From positions 36,322 through 100,321 of the forward strand of contig JAQSWM010000011.1 of the NCBI GenBank assembly GCA_029266635.1: a DNA stretch of 64,000 nucleotides. Reading direction: 5' to 3'. Origin of the DNA: Sphingobacteriaceae bacterium. GTDB taxonomy: Bacteria > Bacteroidota > Bacteroidia > Sphingobacteriales > Sphingobacteriaceae. Numbering within the stretch: position 1 is the stretch's first letter; each line of letters starts with the position of its first letter. The notes under the pieces were generated by a model. It did not search any database and was not told the DNA's origin. It was given only the letters and a program-made list of their open reading frames with translations. The translations under genes were made by a program, and so were the position numbers. Positions 42,162 through 50,712 of the stretch are shown piece after piece.

Positions 42162-42950
42162 TCAGATGGAAAATATATTTTTTGAATTTTCTGTGGTAAT
42201 GCGTGCAAGCTCCTCTATCGTGATTTGATGGAGGTCAGCTACTTTTTGTGCAATGTGTACCAGGTAGCTGCTTTCATTGGGCTTGCCGCGATATGGCACT
42301 GGCGTGAGGTAGGGCGAATCAGTTTCGAGGACCATGTTTGACAAGTCGAGAGCTTGTACAACCTTATCTAAACCTGAATTCTTGTAGGTTACCACACCGC
42401 CAATTCCCAGATAAAAACCTAAATCAATAATCTTGTCTGCCTGCTCTTTCGTTCCGGCAAAACAATGAAAAATGCCGCGAAGCTTTTCATCCTTCTCTGT
42501 CCGAAGTATCTCATAAACCTCGTCGAAAGCATCCCGGCAATGAATTACAATGGGCAAATCAAGGTGCTTCGCCCAGCCTATTTGTTCGCGGAATGCTTCC
42601 TGTTGAATTGCCAACGTGGTTTTATCCCAATACAGATCGATGCCAATTTCTCCGATGGCGTAAATCTTATGTTTGCCAAGGGCATCTTTCAGCACAGCCA
42701 ACTCATCTCTGTAAAATCCAACATCGCCATCAGCTGCAGGCTTCACATCACAGGGATGTAAACCCAACATCGGAAAACAGTTTTGCGGGTAGGCTTCCAC
42801 CAATCCCATCACCATAGGCACCGAACGGACATTTACATTTGGCAGAAAAAGGCGCTCAACGCCGGCGTCCAGCGCTCGTTGCATTTGCGCCGTCAGCTTC
42901 TCCGGATCCTGTTCGTAATATTGGTGGGTGTGGGTGTCAGTCAGTATCAT
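42162..42950 (-). CDS. tatD: TatD family metal-dependent hydrolase
   Basis: The 262-residue product starting at the ATG at 42950 opens with LTDTHTHQYY, whose His pair binds metal. Further metal or catalytic residues are in AIGEIGIDLYWD (Glu), VIHCRDAF (His), GIFHCFAG (His) and LETDSPYLTP (Asp). A longer frame 12 codons upstream is rejected because the TIM-barrel starts at LTDTH. TatD enzymes act as DNA repair nucleases or 3'-5' exonucleases. The gene lies between asparaginase and an FKBP gene whose terminator precedes it. Confidence 0.9.
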   Translation of the reverse strand: MILTDTHTHQYYEQDPEKLTAQMQRALDAGVERLFLPNVNVRSVPMVMGLVEAYPQNCFPMLGLHPCDVKPAADGDVGFYRDELAVLKDALGKHKIYAIGEIGIDLYWDKTTLAIQQEAFREQIGWAKHLDLPIVIHCRDAFDEVYEILRTEKDEKLRGIFHCFAGTKEQADKIIDLGFYLGIGGVVTYKNSGLDKVVQALDLSNMVLETDSPYLTPVPYRGKPNESSYLVHIAQKVADLHQITIEELARITTENSKNIFSI

Positions 42951-43016
42951 AATTCTATCCGGAAAACGGATAAGGCAAAAATACATGTTTGTTCGCGGTA
43001 GCCTCTACCGGAAAGC

Positions 43017-43048
43017 AAAAAGCCTCCCGCAAGGCGGAAGGCTTTTTT
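43017..43048. terminator. Terminator of the FKBP gene
   Basis: AAAAGCCT and AGGCTTTT flank CCG/CGG around a short loop (CAAGG). On the minus strand it is 17 bases after the FKBP stop codon and ends in a T-run. The A/T runs on both sides would let it work in either direction. Confidence 0.8.
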
Positions 43049-43064
43049 AATATTAAAAGATATC

Positions 43065-44108
43065 TTATTTCTTAACCGGCGCTTTTGTCGCAGCTGGTTT
43101 GGTCGCAGGCTTAGTTGTACCTGGCTTGGTCGCTGAAGTTTTTGCAGGAGTTTTTGCTGTCGGCTTAGCAGGTGCTTTTGCAACCGGCTTTTTAGCCGCA
43201 GGCGTAGTTACTGCCTTTTTCGGATGCTTAACCTTTACAATCTCCACATCAAAAATCAAGCTGCTGAAAGGCTTTATAGCGTCGCCGGCACCCTGAGGGC
43301 CATAGGCTAGGTCAGACTGGATGAGCAACTTTCCTTTTGCACCTTCGTTAAAGAGCAACAAGCCTTCGTCCCAGCCTTTGATCACCTGCCCCTCGCCTAC
43401 TACCAAACTGATCGGCTCGTATTTTCTGCCCGGCTGACTAAGGCCTGCCTTTACGGCATCTGCTTCAATACTGCTGTCGAATACGGTTCCATCAACGGTC
43501 TTGCCTGTGTAGTTTACATAAACGGTATCGCCGACAACCGGCTTCGGTTTAACCGATGGCTTGGTAACAATATACATCAGGCCAGAAGGAGTTGCTTTCA
43601 CGTCAAGCTTGTTAGTAGCAATATAAGATGCCAGTCCGGCTTTCTCCTGCATTTTCAACTCTTCCATCATCTTGGCCGCCTCAGCGGTAGCTTCTTCTAC
43701 AGATTGAACCTTCTCGATTTTAAGATTAAAAGTCAGGAAGCTTCCCTTTGGCAAAAATGCCGGGCGTGACTGTTCGTATTCTTTGAAAAGTGAATCAGTT
43801 GGAATGCGAACAACGGCACTGTCTTTTTCACCAAGAAGCGTAAAGACTTCCATTAAGTCGCCGATATTTTTAGCAGGCTGAACCTGGATTTTAACAGGTT
43901 GTCCGCCTGTATAACTGCTCATCAGAACAGAATCCTTATCGGTTTTCTGAATGAAATTGAACGTGATTACATCATCCTGCTTGATTTTAGCGGCGCTGCT
44001 GCCAATAATTTTGTATTCTGTGCCATTCGGCAAATGCTGCATGCTTTGAGCAGAAGCAATACCCGATGCGAATAGCATGAGTATTGCCAGTTTGAACGTT
44101 TTTTTCAT
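43065..44108 (-). CDS. Exported FKBP-type peptidyl-prolyl isomerase with Ala/Lys/Pro tail
   Basis: The 347-residue protein has a signal peptide (~1-20), an N-terminal helper domain (~25-170) and a C-terminal FKBP domain (~175-297) with VYVNYTGKTVDGTVFDSS, VIKGWDEGL and SDLAYGPQGAG. The last ~50 residues are a low-complexity tail of repeated KPA/TKP units with high positive charge, perhaps binding peptidoglycan or outer-membrane anions. It catalyses proline isomerisation during folding of exported proteins. A paralogue precedes it by 38 bases, so the two form an operon with nrnA. Confidence 0.87.
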   Translation of the reverse strand: MKKTFKLAILMLFASGIASAQSMQHLPNGTEYKIIGSSAAKIKQDDVITFNFIQKTDKDSVLMSSYTGGQPVKIQVQPAKNIGDLMEVFTLLGEKDSAVVRIPTDSLFKEYEQSRPAFLPKGSFLTFNLKIEKVQSVEEATAEAAKMMEELKMQEKAGLASYIATNKLDVKATPSGLMYIVTKPSVKPKPVVGDTVYVNYTGKTVDGTVFDSSIEADAVKAGLSQPGRKYEPISLVVGEGQVIKGWDEGLLLFNEGAKGKLLIQSDLAYGPQGAGDAIKPFSSLIFDVEIVKVKHPKKAVTTPAAKKPVAKAPAKPTAKTPAKTSATKPGTTKPATKPAATKAPVKK

Positions 44109-44146
44109 ATTGATAAAAGCCTAAACGGCTTTTGCTCTTTTTTATT

Positions 44147-45118
44147 CTATTGTGCAGCTGGGGGAGGCGGCGGCGGAGTTTGTTGTGCTGAAACGCCGTT
44201 ACCTGGTATAACTCTCATGATCTCTATGTCAAACACCAATGATGTAAACGGAGGTATCATCTGGTTGCCCATCTCGCCATAAGCAAGGTTTGATGGGAGC
44301 AAGATTTTAGCTGATGTACCAACAGGGAACATTGCAAGTGCTTCGTCAAACCCGGCGATAGAGGCCTGTACGCCGATTGGCATTTTTATAGGCTCATACG
44401 GACCGTGCTGAGGGTTGTATATGTTTGCTTTCTTTGCGTCTGCTTCGCGGCTGGTATCAAACACCTTGTTTTTTCCGCCTACCAGATATCCGGTATAATT
44501 CACCTCAACTGTATCGCCGGGGTTAGCTTTAGTGCCGTTTCCCTGCTTGGTGATTACATACTTCAAGCCGGATGCAGTTGTTTGAACTTTCAGGTTGTTA
44601 TCAGCAATGTATTTATCCAGCTTTTTAGATTCATTGTTTTTCGCAAGCTGAGACTCTTTCTTCAAATACGCTTCTACTTTCGCGTTGAAGTCTGCATCAG
44701 AAAGTTTCCCTTTCGGGATCACTTTGTCAATCTTCAGGACATAAATCATGTACTTCTCTTTAGAGCCTGCTTTACGCGGAGGAGCGCCCATCTTTTTCTC
44801 CATAGAATCTATGCTGATTTTGAAAGTTGCGCTGTCGCCTTCGCTTAAAAGTGCAAGCCCTGTGAACAAATCGCCTTTAAAAACAGGCTTTTGTTGTGGG
44901 ATGAAGGATGGGCGGTCAAAATCGTATGAACTGTAGATCACAGAATCGCCTTCTGTTTTCTGAACTGCCTTTAATGCAATAAAATCTCCTTCTTTAATGG
45001 TCGGGCCATCTTTATCCTCATGGATTTTGTAGAGCATATCTCCTTCGCCCTTTTTAAATTGTTGGCAACCGGCAAATGCCAGTGCTGCCATGCCTAAAAT
45101 AACTAAGCTTTTCTTCAT
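44147..45118 (-). CDS. FKBP-type peptidyl-prolyl isomerase lipoprotein
   Basis: The 323-residue lipoprotein has signal and Cys18 (LAFAGCQQ). It keeps the same two-part layout as the neighbouring FKBP protein: helper domain, then FKBP domain (~190-310) with VEVNYTGYLVGGKNKVFDTS, SIAGFDEALAMFPVG and SNLAYGEMGNQMIPP. It ends with a proline run (QTPPPPPPAAQ). It is a periplasmic or outer-membrane-anchored folding helper. It is 16 bases downstream of nrnA and 38 upstream of the second isomerase. Confidence 0.88.
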   Translation of the reverse strand: MKKSLVILGMAALAFAGCQQFKKGEGDMLYKIHEDKDGPTIKEGDFIALKAVQKTEGDSVIYSSYDFDRPSFIPQQKPVFKGDLFTGLALLSEGDSATFKISIDSMEKKMGAPPRKAGSKEKYMIYVLKIDKVIPKGKLSDADFNAKVEAYLKKESQLAKNNESKKLDKYIADNNLKVQTTASGLKYVITKQGNGTKANPGDTVEVNYTGYLVGGKNKVFDTSREADAKKANIYNPQHGPYEPIKMPIGVQASIAGFDEALAMFPVGTSAKILLPSNLAYGEMGNQMIPPFTSLVFDIEIMRVIPGNGVSAQQTPPPPPPAAQ

Positions 45119-45134
45119 TGTTGTTTATTTCTGA

Positions 45135-46145
45135 TTATGATATTAACAGGTTTTTATACTCGGGCAATATAGATTTAAATTTCAATATCACCTCGTTGAG
45201 CGTTTGTTCTGAATGGCCGCCTGCAGCGTTTCTATGCCCCCCACCATCAAAGTATTTTTTGCATATTTCATTAGCCGGAAACTCGCCGGTTGAACGCAGC
45301 GACAGCTTAACGCGATCCGGACGCTCTACGATAAGTGCCGCGAGCTTTATCCCATTGATGGTAAGTGCATAATTCACCAGGCCTTCTGTGTCTCCGGTTA
45401 CAATACTATATTCCTGCAGCTCTTTGCCGGAAATACTGATGATGGCGGTATTGTATTCAGGAAGCACTTCCAGCTTATTCAACAAGGCATTGCCAAGGAA
45501 GCGGAGGCGGCTTTCTGAAAAGTTATCGTACACCAGTTGATGTATTTTCGAATTTTCTGCTCCGCAGGCTATCAGATCACCAATGATGTAATGCACTTCG
45601 GCGGTTGTAGTTGGGAATTTAAACGAACCGGAGTCAGTCATGATGCCGGTGTAAAGGCAGGTTGCCACATCTTTGTTTATGAGGCCCTTGTCCTGCATCT
45701 TGTTGGCGATGAAATCATACACCAACTGAGCCGTAGCACAGGCATTGATGCTCCAGAGCCGGTAATCATCGAAATCTTCAGGCTCAAGATGGTGGTCTAT
45801 CATCACCTTTTTAGCAGCCGATTCCTTTACCAAGGGGCCCATGTCATTTATCCGCGAAAGCGAATTAAAGTCAAGGCAAAAGATAAGTTCTGCTTCAGCG
45901 ATAAGCTTTTTTGATTCTTCCTGCTTTTCAGTAAAAATCAATACTTCCGGATTATTAGGAAGCCACTGCAAGAAATACGGATAATCTGTAGGGCTGATTA
46001 CATGAACATGGTGCCCTTTTTGTACGAGATAGTTGTAAAGCCCCAGCGATGAGCCTAAAGCATCACCATCTGGCTTATGATGGGTGGTAATAACGATGCG
46101 CTTTGGCTGAGCTAAGATTTCCTTTAGCTGGGTGATTTCTAACAT
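45135..46145 (-). CDS. nrnA: DHH/DHHA1 phosphoesterase, NrnA-like
   Basis: The 336-residue enzyme from the ATG at 46145 has the DHH-family metal motifs: TTHHKPDGDALGSSLG, FCLDFN, VMIDHHLEPEDF (the DHH itself) and TDSGSF, with a C-terminal DHHA1 domain ending in the GGGHRNAAGGHS nucleotide-binding loop. NrnA degrades very short RNAs and dephosphorylates pAp. An extension to TTG three codons upstream is not needed. It shares a divergent promoter region with ndk and is first in the operon with two FKBP genes. Confidence 0.9.
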   Translation of the reverse strand: MLEITQLKEILAQPKRIVITTHHKPDGDALGSSLGLYNYLVQKGHHVHVISPTDYPYFLQWLPNNPEVLIFTEKQEESKKLIAEAELIFCLDFNSLSRINDMGPLVKESAAKKVMIDHHLEPEDFDDYRLWSINACATAQLVYDFIANKMQDKGLINKDVATCLYTGIMTDSGSFKFPTTTAEVHYIIGDLIACGAENSKIHQLVYDNFSESRLRFLGNALLNKLEVLPEYNTAIISISGKELQEYSIVTGDTEGLVNYALTINGIKLAALIVERPDRVKLSLRSTGEFPANEICKKYFDGGGHRNAAGGHSEQTLNEVILKFKSILPEYKNLLIS

Positions 46146-46161
46146 TATCGACAAAAGAACG

Positions 46162-46191
46162 CAAAGGTATTAAAAACAAGGTTCATACAAG
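46162..46191 (-). promoter_or_regulatory. Candidate nrnA operon promoter
   Basis: On the minus strand TACCTTTG (46162-46169) is a perfect TAnnTTTG box. CTTG (46188-46191) lies 18 bases upstream as the -33 element. The start codon is about 17 bases downstream. Confidence 0.55.
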
Positions 46192-46246
46192 AATTTATAT
46201 TGCTTAGATAAGACAGGTTCGCGTGCGATTTGTGCCTTTAAAACAC

Positions 46247-46254
46247 TACTTTTG
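46247..46254 (+). promoter_or_regulatory. Candidate ndk -7 box
   Basis: TACTTTTG matches TAnnTTTG and lies 21 bases before the ndk ATG. A TTTG sits 14 bases upstream, shorter than usual for a -33 element. Confidence 0.45.
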
Positions 46255-46275
46255 CAGCGATTTTTAAAAACGACT

Positions 46276-46695
46276 ATGGCAACTAACAGAACTTTTACAA
46301 TGATTAAGCCTGATGCAGTGAGCAACGGGCATATTGGTGCAATTTTAAACGACATCACTTCCGCAGGATTTAAGATTATCGCTCTAAAATATACCCGTTT
46401 AACTAACGAAACCGCTGGCGCATTTTACGCAGTGCACAAAGAACGTGGCTTTTTCGGAGAGCTGGTCGACTTCATGTCTTCAGGCCCCATCATCGCTGCA
46501 ATTCTTGAAAAAGACAATGCGATTGAAGATTTCCGCAAGCTGATCGGCGCTACAGACCCAACTAAGGCTGAGCAAGGCACCATCCGCAACAAATACGCAA
46601 AATCAATTGAAGCTAACGCAGTTCACGGCTCAGATTCTGATGAGAATGCGCAAATTGAAGGTAACTTTTTCTTCTCTGGCTTAGAGAGATTCTAA
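46276..46695 (+). CDS. ndk: Nucleoside diphosphate kinase
   Basis: The 139-residue enzyme begins [14 protein letters not shown] and carries the active-site His in [12 protein letters not shown] (~115) and the Arg/Thr residues of the nucleotide site ([16 protein letters not shown]). The ATG at 46276 is chosen because the 8 codons before it lie in the promoter region. It balances nucleoside triphosphate pools by phosphate transfer through phospho-His. A strong terminator follows at 46704. Confidence 0.95.
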   Translation: MATNRTFTMIKPDAVSNGHIGAILNDITSAGFKIIALKYTRLTNETAGAFYAVHKERGFFGELVDFMSSGPIIAAILEKDNAIEDFRKLIGATDPTKAEQGTIRNKYAKSIEANAVHGSDSDENAQIEGNFFFSGLERF

Positions 46696-46703
46696 AACAT
46701 TAA

Positions 46704-46731
46704 GCCCTCTCCTCCCGGAGAGGGCATTTTT
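46704..46731 (+). terminator. Rho-independent terminator after ndk
   Basis: GCCCTCTCC (46704-46712) pairs perfectly with GGAGAGGGC (46717-46725) around a 4-base loop, followed by ATTTTT. Its end touches the start codon of the next small gene. Confidence 0.85.
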
Positions 46732-46917
46732 ATGAAAATATTTCAACGCCGCTTTGTAGTTTACTTTATCTCCATGCTGATCATCCCGGCAGGGATAGCT
46801 TACCTGTTCAACCTTGACAGGAATGTTGATCTATTTTTCTTCGTAAGAGCATTTGCAATTGCTCTCCTGCTCACGCTGCTTTACTACATCCTTCTTAAAA
46901 GAACGGGCAAAGTATAA
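46732..46917 (+). CDS. Small two-helix membrane protein
   Basis: The 61-residue product (MKIFQRRFVV...) has two hydrophobic helices (~8-25 and ~33-54) joined by a short loop with DRNVD and ends in a basic tail (KRTGKV). The amino-acid pattern is protein-like, with positive-inside flanks at both ends. The start codon directly follows the ndk terminator, so expression would depend on read-through, an internal promoter or processing. No family recognised. Confidence 0.5.
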   Translation: MKIFQRRFVVYFISMLIIPAGIAYLFNLDRNVDLFFFVRAFAIALLLTLLYYILLKRTGKV

Positions 46918-47002
46918 CCTTTCAATAGCAGTAAAAATACATTTCAGCTGCTGTAACAATCCGGTGCTTTCACCGACTAATAGCCAAACACACCATTATT
47001 TT

Positions 47003-49489
47003 ATGAAACGTATTCTTTTACTGATAACCTTTTTAGCAGGGATTATTTCGGCGAAAGCCCAGATGCCGGCTGCCACATCGGGCATTACCGGGAAAATCTC
47101 TGGCACCGTTGTAGACTCAATCACCAAACAACCTCTTGATTACGCAACCGTAACGCTTTTCCGCAGCACGGGCAAAGTTCCGTTGAACGGGATGCTGACG
47201 GACGAGAAAGGCGGATTCAAAATCACGAACGTTGCCCCAGGCACCTATAAAATTGTGATCAGCTACATCGGCTATCCATCTAAAACTATAAATCCGGTTA
47301 CTACCACACCGGAAAAGCCCGACAATAACCTGGGAGATGTTGTGGTATCGCCGGGAGCGAAAGCCCTGAAAGATGTTACCGTGACAGGCCAGGCAGCGAT
47401 CATTGAAAACCGCGTAGATAAAGTTGTTTACAATGCGGAAAAGGACGCTACAGTTTCCGGCGGAAACGCAGGGGATGTGCTCCGAAAAGTGCCAATGGTT
47501 TCTGTTGACCAGGATGGGAATGTATCCCTTCGCGGAAGCCAGAACGTCAAAATCCTGATAAATGGCCGTCCGACAGGCGCAGTGGCCGGCAGCGTGGCTG
47601 ATGCCATGAAAATGCTTCCTGCTGATCAAATTAAAAATGTAGAAGTAATTACTTCACCTTCGGCTAAATATGATGCGGAAGGAACAGCAGGCATTATCAA
47701 CATCATTACGAAGAAGAAAGAGATGTCGGGCGTTAGCGGCTCAATCAGCGGCGGCGTTGGTACACGCCAGAACAACGGCAACGCCAATCTGAACATCAAT
47801 AAAAACAGGCTCAGCGTGAGCGGCAACTTTGGTGGCAATGCAACCTGGCCGCAAACAAGCACACTTGATTTTAGCCGTTACAATCCGGTAACCCTTTCAA
47901 GCTCGATGCAAACCGGGACTTCAAAAACAAAGCGTTATGCTTTTGTAGGATCTGGAAATGTGGGCTATGACTTTAATAGCTACAATAGTTTTTCTACAGG
48001 CATCCGGTTTAACCAGGCGCAGTTCTCTACAGACGGTTTGTCCCAAAGCAGCCAATACAATACTACAGGCGGACAAATTTTCTATACCACAGATAACGAC
48101 AGCAAAACACAATTCGGCGGATACGACTGGAACGCTGACTATACGCACAAATTCAAGAAAGAAGGCCACGAAATCACCTTAGCCGGACAATGGAGCCACA
48201 GCAAGAACGAGACTGATTTCAATAGCTTGTATTCTGCATACATCACCAGCCAAATGGGAAGTAATGACGGGCAAAATGATGAATACACCGCTCAGCTAGA
48301 CTATTCGCTGCCATTCACTAAAAAATTAAAGCTGGAAACGGGCGCTAAAACTATCAGCCGTAACATCAACAGCTTGTCGGACTTTTTTAATGCCGCAAAT
48401 GGCACTTATGTGTACAACACAGCTGCATCAAACGACTATGATTACAACCAGGATGTTTATTCCGGTTACGCAGTTATGAGCTTCCAGTTTAAAGATGGCA
48501 CAGGTTTGCAACTAGGCTCGAGAGTAGAAAATACTCAGATCGAAGGTGGGTCTGTGAGAGGTACAACCGTGAGTGGGCTGAAATCTTTTTCGAACAGCTA
48601 CACCAACTTCATCCCAAGCTTCGCTATTTCGAAAACCGTAAAATCAAATACTTACAGGTTAAGCTATACGAAACGCATCCAGCGCCCGAGCTTACAGAAT
48701 ATCAACCCCTTCCGGAATACGGCTAATCAGCTATTCCAGTCAGTTGGTAATCCATTTCTTTCACCTGAAATTGCGCAAAGCGTAGAGTTCAATTTCTCTA
48801 CTTACATCAAAACGTCCGTTATAAATGCTTCAGTGTACTTTAAACACACAGGCAACCTGATTGAAAGCTATGTTACGCCCGAAACAGGAGCGAATGGCGA
48901 GGTTTCGCTTACCACGTTCGGCAACATTGGGCATAACAATTCTCTTGGCGCCAGTTTCTTCGGACAAATTATGCCGGTTAAAAACTTAACAATACGCGGG
49001 AATCTGAACACATTCAGCTACAAACCTGAGGCAAATGGAAACTTTACATCCATTTCGGGCAGAGACCAGACTTACTTACAGTACAATGCTTTTTTAAGCG
49101 GCTCACTGAACCTGCCTCACAATCTGGTAACAGAGACCTTTGCAATCTTCAACTCACCGCGATACACCTTTCAGGGAAAAAACCCATCGTTTAATATGTG
49201 GGTGCTGTCGATGAGCAAGCAGATATTCGACAAAAAAGGGAAAATCGGCGTGAATGTGATTGATCCGTTTAATGAACGCAAAAATTTCAAGAGCCAGATA
49301 ACAAGTACATCTTTGGTTCAGAACAGCAACTTTTCAATGCCGTTCCGTTCTGTTGGCGTGAACTTTAGCTGGACATTCGGCAAAATGAACTTCAACGCAC
49401 AACCTAAAAAGAAACGCGGCGTAAACAATGACGACTTGAAATCCGGCGGCGACGGCACGCAGGGCGGACAAGGCGGCCCGGCACAATAA
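47003..49489 (+). CDS. TonB-dependent-receptor-like outer-membrane protein (OMP_b-brl_3 type)
   Basis: The 828-residue product from the ATG at 47003 has a signal peptide (~1-19), a carboxypeptidase-regulatory-like domain (~30-115, ISGTVVDSITKQPLDYATVTL), a plug (~125-230, GDVLRKVPMVSVDQDGNVSLRG) and a large barrel. The tail is Gly/Gln-rich (GGDGTQGGQGGPAQ) instead of a terminal Phe, as in many members of this Bacteroidota group. A frame 50 codons longer is rejected because it runs through the upstream gene and has no signal peptide. The ligand is unknown; it is not next to a SusD gene, so a glycan role is not implied. Confidence 0.87.
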   Translation: MKRILLLITFLAGIISAKAQMPAATSGITGKISGTVVDSITKQPLDYATVTLFRSTGKVPLNGMLTDEKGGFKITNVAPGTYKIVISYIGYPSKTINPVTTTPEKPDNNLGDVVVSPGAKALKDVTVTGQAAIIENRVDKVVYNAEKDATVSGGNAGDVLRKVPMVSVDQDGNVSLRGSQNVKILINGRPTGAVAGSVADAMKMLPADQIKNVEVITSPSAKYDAEGTAGIINIITKKKEMSGVSGSISGGVGTRQNNGNANLNINKNRLSVSGNFGGNATWPQTSTLDFSRYNPVTLSSSMQTGTSKTKRYAFVGSGNVGYDFNSYNSFSTGIRFNQAQFSTDGLSQSSQYNTTGGQIFYTTDNDSKTQFGGYDWNADYTHKFKKEGHEITLAGQWSHSKNETDFNSLYSAYITSQMGSNDGQNDEYTAQLDYSLPFTKKLKLETGAKTISRNINSLSDFFNAANGTYVYNTAASNDYDYNQDVYSGYAVMSFQFKDGTGLQLGSRVENTQIEGGSVRGTTVSGLKSFSNSYTNFIPSFAISKTVKSNTYRLSYTKRIQRPSLQNINPFRNTANQLFQSVGNPFLSPEIAQSVEFNFSTYIKTSVINASVYFKHTGNLIESYVTPETGANGEVSLTTFGNIGHNNSLGASFFGQIMPVKNLTIRGNLNTFSYKPEANGNFTSISGRDQTYLQYNAFLSGSLNLPHNLVTETFAIFNSPRYTFQGKNPSFNMWVLSMSKQIFDKKGKIGVNVIDPFNERKNFKSQITSTSLVQNSNFSMPFRSVGVNFSWTFGKMNFNAQPKKKRGVNNDDLKSGGDGTQGGQGGPAQ

Positions 49490-49516
49490 GGTAGTTTTAG
49501 TTAATGATTAGTGTGA

Positions 49517-49547
49517 GCCATTCCGGAGAATTTCGGAATGGCTTTTT
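49517..49547 (+). terminator. Rho-independent terminator
   Basis: GCCATTCCG (49517-49525) pairs with CGGAATGGC (49534-49542) around 8 bases, followed by TTTTT. It lies 28 bases after the outer-membrane protein gene. Confidence 0.85.
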
Positions 49548-49554
49548 CATTGGC

Positions 49555-49587
49555 AGACTTACGAAGTTTTAAAAACTTCGTAAGTCT
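49555..49587. repeat. Perfect 16-bp palindrome (possible dispersed element)
   Basis: AGACTTACGAAGTTTT (49555-49570) and its exact complement (49572-49587) are separated by one base. It has no T-run and follows a complete terminator, so it is not simply a second terminator. I recall similar ACTTACGAAG palindromes between genes of other Sphingobacteria. Confidence 0.6.
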
Positions 49588-49628
49588 TTAATCCTTTTTC
49601 CGAGCTATGAAACTCTATATTTGAATAA

Positions 49629-49692
49629 GGATGATACAATCATCCATAGCAGCCCATATATGGGTGGATATGGATGAAAAAATCATCCATAT
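49629..49692. repeat. Cluster of three palindromes sharing an ATCATCC motif
   Basis: GGATGAT and ATCATCC (49629-49635, 49639-49645), CCCATATATGGG (49653-49664), and ATATGGATGA and TCATCCATAT (49668-49677, 49683-49692) follow each other within 64 bases. The motif ATCATCCAT occurs twice directly and its complement twice. This sits about 50-110 bases upstream of the AT-rich gene at 49739 and may be an operator array or a remnant of a mobile element end. Confidence 0.5.
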
Positions 49693-49738
49693 ATACTAGT
49701 TACCAGCAAGCTTACTGAAAACCTTAAATCATCGAAAA

Positions 49739-50281
49739 ATGGAAATAGGACGAAAATTTAATCAGCTGAAATTAGAGGAATATTTTTTCTATATCGACAA
49801 TTATAAAAAATATAAGGACTTCAATACACTTGGACTTTATCGCTCAATTTTAGAAAATGAAAAGTTAAGTCTTGAAAATAAAATCGAAGTCAGAGAATAT
49901 GCACACAAAACCTTTAAGAAGACTTTTGACTTTTTTCAGCTGAAAGACGTTGGAACATTTAAGGAAGTTGAACATTTAGGAGAAAACCTTACAAAAGGTG
50001 ACCAAGATAAAATTTGGGAAGATATAAGAAAAAATCAGCAACGAATTTTAGAAGATAAAAGAATCAAGCATAGAAATTTTGGAGATTATTCAAAACATAA
50101 TTGTGGTGAAGAAAATTGTCCTTACAACGGAATAATGATTAAACAAGGCTCTTGGTTTGCAGAATCAGAACTTCATTTTAAATCTGACAGAAGTACACGT
50201 TCACCAAAAATTAAATCTGAAAGAGTTAAAAAAGAAAGAAGAAATAAAAATCAAATAATCACAACTGACCTCGACCTATAA
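49739..50281 (+). CDS. AT-rich anonymous gene (cassette-like), unknown function
   Basis: The 180-residue basic, hydrophilic protein is rich in Lys and Glu (no membrane segment). It has a conserved-looking HNCGEENCPYNGIMIKQGSW segment (~117-136) with two Cys that could bind metal, and a basic disordered tail (~155-175). Its base composition is much lower in GC than all neighbours, and codon use leans to A/T third positions, so it was probably acquired. An attC-like inverted-repeat element begins three bases after its stop codon. I recognise no function; the Cys/basic makeup would fit a nucleic-acid-related accessory protein, but that is a guess. Confidence 0.6.
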   Translation: MEIGRKFNQLKLEEYFFYIDNYKKYKDFNTLGLYRSILENEKLSLENKIEVREYAHKTFKKTFDFFQLKDVGTFKEVEHLGENLTKGDQDKIWEDIRKNQQRILEDKRIKHRNFGDYSKHNCGEENCPYNGIMIKQGSWFAESELHFKSDRSTRSPKIKSERVKKERRNKNQIITTDLDL

Positions 50282-50284
50282 AAA

Positions 50285-50430
50285 GCCTGCTGGTAACAGC
50301 AAATTTGCGCAAAAATGGCTGACGGTGGTTTACGTAAATTAATCAGTTATTTACTTAATTTGGTGCGGGCTGAAAAAGGTTCTGCAAGTAATGCCATATC
50401 TGCGCAAATTTTCAACCGTTAGGAGTAAGC
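50285..50430. repeat. 146-bp attC-like imperfect inverted-repeat element
   Basis: The left end (50285-50311) contains CTGGTAACAGC and then AAATTTGCGCA. The right end (50401-50430) contains TGCGCAAATTT and then CAACCGTTAGG, the near complement of the left. The 11-bp inner arms are perfect and the outer arms imperfect, with GTAAC and GTTAGG at the tips. The inside has partly complementary halves (AAATTAA/TTAATTT; GGCTGACGG and GCGGGCTGA). The geometry, following directly after an anonymous gene, resembles integron attC sites, but the exact GTTRRRY consensus is not met. No integrase gene is in the window. Confidence 0.55.
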
Positions 50431-50469
50431 GTTTTCGACCATTTCCTAAAATTTAAGTATTTTTGAAAA

Positions 50470-50712
50470 GTGAAGACATTGACCTTGAACATACCGGACA
50501 ATTTAGACTTGGATAATCGTGAAGCAGCCATGCTTTTAGCGACAAAACTCTATGAGCGAGGTAAACTTTCTTTGGGACAAGCAGCAGAATTAGCGGGTTA
50601 CAGCAAGCGAACTTTTATGGAACTTTTAGGCACCTACAACGTGTCGATCTTTAATTACGACGAGCAGGAACTGGAAAATGACATCCGCAATGCAGCCCAC
50701 TATAATCTCTGA
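50470..50712 (+). CDS. UPF0175 family antitoxin
   Basis: The 80-residue protein begins with a GTG at 50470 and reads MKTLTLNIPDNLDLD, then LSLGQAAELAGYSKRTFMELLG, a helix-turn-helix-like segment typical of UPF0175 proteins. These are usual partners of DUF3368/PIN-type toxins and probably bind both toxin and promoter DNA. The toxin gene overlaps its 3' end by 35 bases. A TATTTTTG box (50458-50465) ends 4 bases before the start codon, which would make the message leaderless if used. Lower GC than the chromosome around it. Confidence 0.8.
   Translation: MKTLTLNIPDNLDLDNREAAMLLATKLYERGKLSLGQAAELAGYSKRTFMELLGTYNVSIFNYDEQELENDIRNAAHYNL

Noticed and set aside
46853..47002. 50-codon N-terminal extension of the outer-membrane protein
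   Set aside because: It overlaps the small membrane protein gene and places the signal peptide inside the protein.
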